From: an uncultured Collinsella sp.
GTDB taxonomy: Bacteria > Actinomycetota > Coriobacteriia > Coriobacteriales > Coriobacteriaceae
Assembly (NCBI GenBank): GCA_900544845.1
Contig: UQWV01000029.1
Span: 1-26,259, forward strand
Direction: 5' to 3'
DNA length: 26,259 nt
How positions within the stretch are numbered: position 1 is the stretch's first letter; each line of letters begins with the position of its first letter. This document shows positions 22,395-26,259 of this stretch, one piece after another. The notes beneath the pieces were generated by a model. The model saw only the letters and a program-made list of their open reading frames with translations, searched no databases and was not told where the DNA came from. The position numbers were made by a program, and so were the translations under genes.

Positions 22395-23222
22395 ATGAGC
22401 GAGACCGCAGTCAACGGCGTCGAGCCGATCATCTTCCTTGATGACGTCCACGTCACCTTTAGGACCCGTACCGGCTCGATTCTGCACCCCAACCTGGTTC
22501 ACGCCGTCCAGGGTGTAACGATTAAGCTCATGCCCGGTCAGACGATCGGCATCGTCGGCGAGTCCGGTTGCGGTAAGTCCACCACCGCTAACGTCATGTG
22601 CGGCCTGCAGGCCCCCACGAGCGGCAAGGTCTACTTTAAGGGCAAGGACGTTACCAAACGTACCGCCGAGGACCGTCGCCACATGGGTCGCGTCATCTCG
22701 GTCGTGTTCCAGAACCCGGCCACGGCGCTCAACCCCCGCATGGTCGTTCGCGAGCAGCTGCTCGACCCCATGCGCGTCCACAACCTGGGTACCGAGGCCG
22801 AGCAGGAGAAGCGCGTCAAGGAACTCTTGGAGCTCACCGGTCTGCCCAGCTCCGCTGCCGAGGTTCTTCCCGGTCAGCTTTCGGGCGGCCAGCGCCAGCG
22901 CGTGGCAATTGCCCGTGCCCTGTCGCTGAACCCCGACGCTATCATCGCCGACGAGCCCACCTCGGCTCTGGACGTTTCGGTCCGCGCACAGATTCTGAAC
23001 CTGCTGACCGACCTTAAGAAGGAGCTCGGCCTGGCCATGGTGTTCATCAGCCATGACATCCAGACGGTCCGCTATATCTCTGACGACATCATCGTTATGA
23101 ATGGTGGCAAGATCGTCGAGCAGGGCGAGGCCAAGCAGGTCTTCCAGCACCCCCAGGACCCCTACACCAAGATGCTGCTCGGCGCTGCGCCGTCGCTGCT
23201 GCATCCCAAGCTCGGCGAGTAG
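22395..23222 (+). CDS. ABC transporter ATPase, DppF/OppF type
   Basis: A 275-residue cytosolic ATPase that would pair with the ATPase half of the fusion protein. Walker A GESGCGKS is at 55-62, the Q-loop lies in VVFQNPATALNPRM, the signature is LSGGQRQR, Walker B is IIADEPTSALD and the H-loop SHD follows. It ends soon after the ATPase domain without the oligopeptide C-terminal extension. The ATG abuts the previous stop codon directly, with GGAGGTG (22382-22388) as ribosome site inside the preceding gene. It would correspond to SatD or OppF. Confidence 0.93.
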   Translation: MSETAVNGVEPIIFLDDVHVTFRTRTGSILHPNLVHAVQGVTIKLMPGQTIGIVGESGCGKSTTANVMCGLQAPTSGKVYFKGKDVTKRTAEDRRHMGRVISVVFQNPATALNPRMVVREQLLDPMRVHNLGTEAEQEKRVKELLELTGLPSSAAEVLPGQLSGGQRQRVAIARALSLNPDAIIADEPTSALDVSVRAQILNLLTDLKKELGLAMVFISHDIQTVRYISDDIIVMNGGKIVEQGEAKQVFQHPQDPYTKMLLGAAPSLLHPKLGE

Positions 23223-23238
23223 CCTCGCTTTCCCTCCC

Positions 23239-23266
23239 GTGCGCCCGGTTCCCTTGCCGGGCGCAC
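23239..23266 (+). terminator. Strong intercistronic hairpin after the transporter genes
   Basis: GTGCGCCCGG and CCGGGCGCAC form a perfect 10-bp stem with loop TTCCCTTG, 17 bases after the ATPase stop. It is followed by CTCCGTTGCGATTTC, not a T run, so it probably attenuates or protects mRNA instead of ending all transcription. The rest of the 80-base gap has only a weak ribosome site for the esterase. Confidence 0.5.
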
Positions 23267-23302
23267 CTCCGTTGCGATTTCGAAAGGTTGGGTTCACGAG
23301 CC

Positions 23303-24280
23303 ATGCCAAGTGCTCAGGAGCTACAACATCAATTTGGTGAATATCGGGGCGCTATGCCCCGTCCATCAGATTTCGATCTCTTTTGGAAGGATCGCATGGC
23401 CGAGGCCGACGCCGTCGGGCTTGACTATGCGATCGAGACGGCATCGGTCGCCGATGCCGTGACCTGCCAGCTTTTCGACCTCTGGTATACCGGCATGTGT
23501 GGCGCTCGCCTGCATGCCAAGTACCTTAAACCCGTCTCGGACGAGCCCGTGCCATTGGTACTTCAGTTCCATGGGTATCCGGGTGCAAGCCGCAGCTGGT
23601 TTGAGCAGGCGTCGTTTGCGGGCATGGGCATGGCACTCATCGCCCTCGACTGTCCCGGCCAAGGAGGTCCCTCCGAGGACATTGGTGGATTTGAGGGCAC
23701 AACGGTTGCCGGTCATATCGTCGCCGGTATCGACGGCGACCCGGCCAACCTCTACTATGTCCGCTTGCACCAAGATATTCGCATCCTGTGCCGCATCGTT
23801 CGCGAGCTCGAGGGCATCGATCTTGCGCGTGTGTTTGTGAACGGCGCGTCGCAGGGCGGCGGTTTGGGCATTGCGACCTGCGCACTTAACAGCGAGCTTA
23901 TCAATCGCGCCGCCATCCTCTATCCCTTCCTGTCAGATTTCCGCCTGGTCTGGGATTTGGATGCCGACGACATTGCCTACGAGGGCCTGCGCTATTGGTC
24001 TCGCTGGTTTGACGAGGACTCGACTCGTATTGACGAAGCCTATGCCAAGCTGGCGTACTTCGATTCCAAGAACTTTGCCCCCATGGTCAAATGCCCTGTG
24101 CTGTTTGGCACAGGCACAGCCGATATTGTCTGTCCGCCAGCGACGCAGTTTGCGGTCTATAACAACCTGACCTGTGAAAAGCGTCATGAGTTCTTTGAAG
24201 GCTTTGGCCACGAGGAGATTCAGGATTTTGACGATCTGATCATTCCGTTTTTCTGCAAGGGAGGGGAGGCTCATGTCTAA
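23303..24280 (+). CDS. AXE1/CE7-family acetyl esterase (possible sialate O-acetylesterase)
   Basis: A 325-residue cytosolic alpha/beta hydrolase of the acetyl xylan esterase/cephalosporin-C deacetylase family; no signal peptide. The N-terminus EYRGAMPRPSDFDLFWKDR is typical. The nucleophile is Ser183 in NGASQGGG, with Asp274 (TADIVCPP) and His303 (GFGHEEI) completing the triad at normal spacing. The family's RGQ motif reads PGQ here (DCPGQGGPSED). ATG 23303 gives the usual family N-terminus, although the best AAAGG is 15 bases away; a TTG at 23288 is possible. Next to a NanA-like lyase, removal of O-acetyl groups from sialic acid is a reasonable role: a similar gene (axe) lies in the S. pneumoniae nan locus. 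Xylan or cephalosporin activity is known for relatives, so the substrate is uncertain. Confidence 0.85.
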   Translation: MPSAQELQHQFGEYRGAMPRPSDFDLFWKDRMAEADAVGLDYAIETASVADAVTCQLFDLWYTGMCGARLHAKYLKPVSDEPVPLVLQFHGYPGASRSWFEQASFAGMGMALIALDCPGQGGPSEDIGGFEGTTVAGHIVAGIDGDPANLYYVRLHQDIRILCRIVRELEGIDLARVFVNGASQGGGLGIATCALNSELINRAAILYPFLSDFRLVWDLDADDIAYEGLRYWSRWFDEDSTRIDEAYAKLAYFDSKNFAPMVKCPVLFGTGTADIVCPPATQFAVYNNLTCEKRHEFFEGFGHEEIQDFDDLIIPFFCKGGEAHV

Positions 24281-25124
24281 GTGCGAGAGCAATGTCAATG
24301 AGCTGATTGTCCCCGGGCTCGTGGGAATTCCTGGAACGGTTTCGTCAAGGCTCGCAGAATATCGGGACTGGCGCGGTGATGCCCAAGCAGATGTTTCTGA
24401 TTTAGAGACATGCGCTTCGAATCTTGAGATTCAAGGCCTGGCCATTACGGCGATTGATTTTGTTAACCCCTGCGCCCGTTACTCGGAGGTTTCCTTTGAG
24501 CTCGGTGACGATGCGATTCACGCTCGTTTGATCGAGCCTGTCGGTCGTGCCCGAGTATCTGAGCGCGTGCCGTTGTGCCTGATGTTCCACGACATCGATC
24601 GGCCTGTGCGCGGCTGGCATCACATGACGAGATTTGCCGCCATGGGGTATGCCGTCCTCGCGCTGGATGACGATGTTGCTGGTGCGGACGACCTGCAGCG
24701 GGAGATTTCTTCGCCCGCTTTTGTCGAGCGCGTCCGTTGGGGTTGCGCGCTGGCGAAGGTGGCGCGCAATCTTGATGGCATGGACCCCGACCGCATCTTT
24801 GCATGGGGCGAGGGTCTTGGCGGCGGAGTCGCGCTGGCGGTTTCTGCTCTGGACGAGCGGGGCCTCGCCTGCACGGCGGTTGCCAATCCGCTTCCTGGCG
24901 GCCTCGAGGCGCTGTCGTCTCGGGTGCGCGGATCGGTGCTCATGGGCACATCGCTTATGGATACCGTGAGCGATCCCAAGGATCAGTTTGCCGTATTCAA
25001 CGGTCTTGAGTGTGACCGGAGGCATATCATCTATGCAAAATACGCTCACGAGCGCATCAATGCGTTCGAAAACGAAGTCGTCGACTTTTTTAACCAAACG
25101 TTCTACTCGTGTTCTTTGGCCTAG
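24273..25124 (+). CDS. AXE1-like pseudo-esterase lacking the catalytic serine
   Basis: A 283-residue paralogue of the preceding esterase. Corresponding segments are AEYRDWRGDAQADVSD at the front, FAWGEGLGGGVALA where the active enzyme has FVNGASQGGGLGIA, SLMDTVSDPKDQFAVFN for TADIVCPPATQFAVYN, and YAHERI for FGHEEI. The nucleophile position is Gly181, while Asp230 and His259 are retained. The distance from nucleophile to Asp is 49 residues against 91 in the neighbour, so about 40 residues of the cap region are missing. The frame is intact over its full length. It overlaps the esterase by 8 bases with GGAGGGGAGG upstream, so the two are coupled and could be made in equal amounts. A structural or regulatory partner of the esterase is the likeliest role; catalysis by another nucleophile cannot be excluded. 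Confidence 0.85.
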   Translation: MSKCESNVNELIVPGLVGIPGTVSSRLAEYRDWRGDAQADVSDLETCASNLEIQGLAITAIDFVNPCARYSEVSFELGDDAIHARLIEPVGRARVSERVPLCLMFHDIDRPVRGWHHMTRFAAMGYAVLALDDDVAGADDLQREISSPAFVERVRWGCALAKVARNLDGMDPDRIFAWGEGLGGGVALAVSALDERGLACTAVANPLPGGLEALSSRVRGSVLMGTSLMDTVSDPKDQFAVFNGLECDRRHIIYAKYAHERINAFENEVVDFFNQTFYSCSLA

Positions 25125-25192
25125 ACGGCCTGGACACTGCCAACAAGAGTGGGTGGCATAGGGTCGCCCGCCAGACAGCTAAGGAGATTCTT

Positions 25193-26113
25193 GTGGCAAC
25201 TCAGAAATTCACCGGCGTTATCCCTCCCGTCGTTGTTCCCGATACCGAAGATCACCAGCTCGACGTTGCCTCCTTTGAGCGCAGCATCAACCGCATGATC
25301 GACGCCGGCGTCGATGGCCTGTTCTTCTTGGGATCCTCGGGCGAGGTCGTCTTCTCCACCGACGAGCGCCGTCGCCAGATTATCGCCGAGGCCGTTCGTA
25401 TCGTCGACCACCGTGTGCCTGTTCTGGTCGGCATCATCGATACCGAGACCGAGCGCATGATCGAGCACGGCAAGGTCGCCCAGGAGCTGGGCGCCGATGC
25501 CCTCGTCGCCACCTGCCCGTTCTATGCCCTGCAGGGCATGACCGAGGTCGAGGAGCACTTCCGCATCCTGCACGAGGAGCTCGACCTGCCCATCTTTGCC
25601 TATGACATTCCCGTCTGCGTTCACACCAAGCTCCCCTGGAAGCTCCTTGCCAAGCTCGGCGCCGAGGGCGTTCTGGCCGGCGTCAAGGATTCCTCGGGTG
25701 ATGACATCTCGTTCCGCTACCTCGTTCAGGAGAACGAAAAGAACGGCCATCCGATGAGCATTCTCACCGGCCACGAGGTTGTTGTCGACGGCGCCTACCT
25801 CGGTGGCGCCGACGGTTCCGTCCCGGGTCTCGCCAACGTTGAGCCCGAGGGCTACGTGCGTCAGTGGAAGGCCGCTCAGGCTGGTGACTGGGCTACCGTC
25901 AAGGCCGAGCAGGATCGCCTCAATGAGATTTCGCACATCTGGGATGTCACCTCGGGCGTCCAGGGCTATGCCGGTGGCGTCGGTGCCTTCAAGACCGCTA
26001 TGAACCTCATGGGTATCTTCGACAGCCCGACCATGCCGCGCCCGGTGAAGGCCATGACCGGCGAGAACGTCGAGGCGATTAAGAAGGTCCTCCAGGACAA
26101 CGGTCTCCTGTAA
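25193..26113 (+). CDS. nanA: NanA/DapA-family aldolase, probable N-acetylneuraminate lyase
   Basis: A 306-residue class I aldolase of the DapA superfamily. It would split N-acetylneuraminate into N-acetylmannosamine and pyruvate. The Schiff-base Lys165 (AGVKDSSGD), Tyr137 (FAYDIPV) and the carboxylate-binding GSSGE (47-51) are all present and align with the E. coli NanA positions without gaps. The YDIPVCVH segment and HEVVVDGAYLGGADGSVPGLANV resemble actinobacterial lyases as I recall them, not biosynthetic DapA, which has GTTGE. GTG 25193 is chosen because AAGGAG is seven bases upstream; an in-frame ATG at 25109 overlaps the previous gene and has no site. Codons are strongly optimised as in the binding protein. 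Alternatives within the superfamily (KDG aldolase, dihydrodipicolinate synthase) are not excluded. Confidence 0.8.
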   Translation: MATQKFTGVIPPVVVPDTEDHQLDVASFERSINRMIDAGVDGLFFLGSSGEVVFSTDERRRQIIAEAVRIVDHRVPVLVGIIDTETERMIEHGKVAQELGADALVATCPFYALQGMTEVEEHFRILHEELDLPIFAYDIPVCVHTKLPWKLLAKLGAEGVLAGVKDSSGDDISFRYLVQENEKNGHPMSILTGHEVVVDGAYLGGADGSVPGLANVEPEGYVRQWKAAQAGDWATVKAEQDRLNEISHIWDVTSGVQGYAGGVGAFKTAMNLMGIFDSPTMPRPVKAMTGENVEAIKKVLQDNGLL

Positions 26114-26118
26114 AGCTT

Positions 26119-26140
26119 CCCCAGGCACCCGATCTTGGGG
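26119..26140 (+). terminator. Weak hairpin after nanA
   Basis: CCCCAGG and CTTGGGG pair over seven positions with one G-U pair, five bases after the stop. What follows is unreadable because the sequence soon turns into homopolymer, so a T tract cannot be judged. Confidence 0.35.
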
Positions 26141-26148
26141 CTCAAGTG

Positions 26149-26259
26149 GTGGGGGGGGGGGGGGGGGGGCGGGGCCCCCCCCCCCCCCGCCCCCCCCCGG
26201 GGGGCCGGGGGGGCGGGGGGGATGTGGGGGGGGGCCGCCCGCGGCGGGGGGGGGTGGTG
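26149..26259. other. Low-complexity poly-G/poly-C tail, probable artefact
   Basis: The last ~110 bases are almost only G and C runs up to about 20 long, including G-runs followed by C-runs as if poly-G reads had been joined to their own complement. This is unlike anything else in the window and typical of no-signal cycles in two-colour sequencing. No biological feature should be read from it. Confidence 0.9.

Noticed and set aside
17648..23222. Calling the transporter a plain oligopeptide (Opp/Dpp) system
   Set aside because: Not excluded by sequence alone, but the permease-ATPase fusion and the lyase and esterase neighbours fit a sugar acid better.
25193..26113. Calling the lyase dihydrodipicolinate synthase (DapA)
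   Set aside because: The carboxylate-binding motif is GSSGE and not GTTGE, the segment after the Tyr differs from DapA, and the context is catabolic. Other aldolase substrates remain possible.
1..26259. CRISPR arrays, tRNA genes, insertion sequences, prophage or integration sites
   Set aside because: None could be seen; no regularly spaced repeats, no cloverleaf, no transposase or integrase genes.

Overview
The window looks like one end of a G+C-rich actinobacterial contig, most likely from the Coriobacteriia and Collinsella-like. That placement is inference from gene content, gene order (coaE, a small Slt-type transglycosylase, uvrB) and codon style; no marker gene was searched. The left edge falls inside a 5S rRNA gene followed by a strong terminator, so an rRNA operon lies just upstream. 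The right edge dissolves into about 110 bases of poly-G/poly-C that look like a sequencing or assembly artefact, so the last gene cluster is probably cut short.

Layout. (1) 1-3793, plus strand: 5S rRNA 3' half and terminator, dephospho-CoA kinase (coaE), membrane-anchored lytic transglycosylase, uvrB, and a hairpin shared with the converging genes. (2) 3822-9943, minus strand: a COG2509-type flavoprotein, an HI0933/BaiN-type flavoprotein, an Mrp/ApbC iron-sulfur carrier ATPase, and an LtaS-like polytopic phosphoglycerol transferase. (3) 10137-17282, plus strand: uvrA (with a LexA-box-like site upstream), a YbaK-type aminoacyl-tRNA deacylase, the lipid II flippase murJ, and uvrC. All three UvrABC excision-repair genes thus lie within about 16 kb.

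(4) 17283-26113, plus strand: the accessory part of most interest. A 365-base leader or promoter region rich in dyads precedes a family-5 solute-binding Tat-type lipoprotein, a permease, a permease-ATPase fusion, a second ATPase, two tandem AXE1/CE7-like alpha/beta hydrolases and a NanA/DapA-family lyase. The transporter architecture, an O-acetyl-esterase-like enzyme and a lyase with sialic-acid-lyase-like residues together suggest uptake and breakdown of (O-acetylated) sialic acid by a Sat-type ABC system. This is an inference from context; substrate and transport were not shown.

Three observations stand out. The second hydrolase keeps the catalytic Asp and His but has Gly in place of the nucleophile Ser and lacks about 40 residues of the cap, so it looks like a pseudo-esterase translationally coupled to its active paralogue. 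The leader at 17443-17537 can fold into a nested three-helix junction with a perfect 10-bp closing stem and two 9-bp arms, a candidate cis-regulatory RNA. Finally, two predicted iron-sulfur sites have lost ligands: UvrC has Gly in place of one conserved Cys, and the fused ATPase has lost the C-terminal Cys set typical of DppD/OppD proteins.
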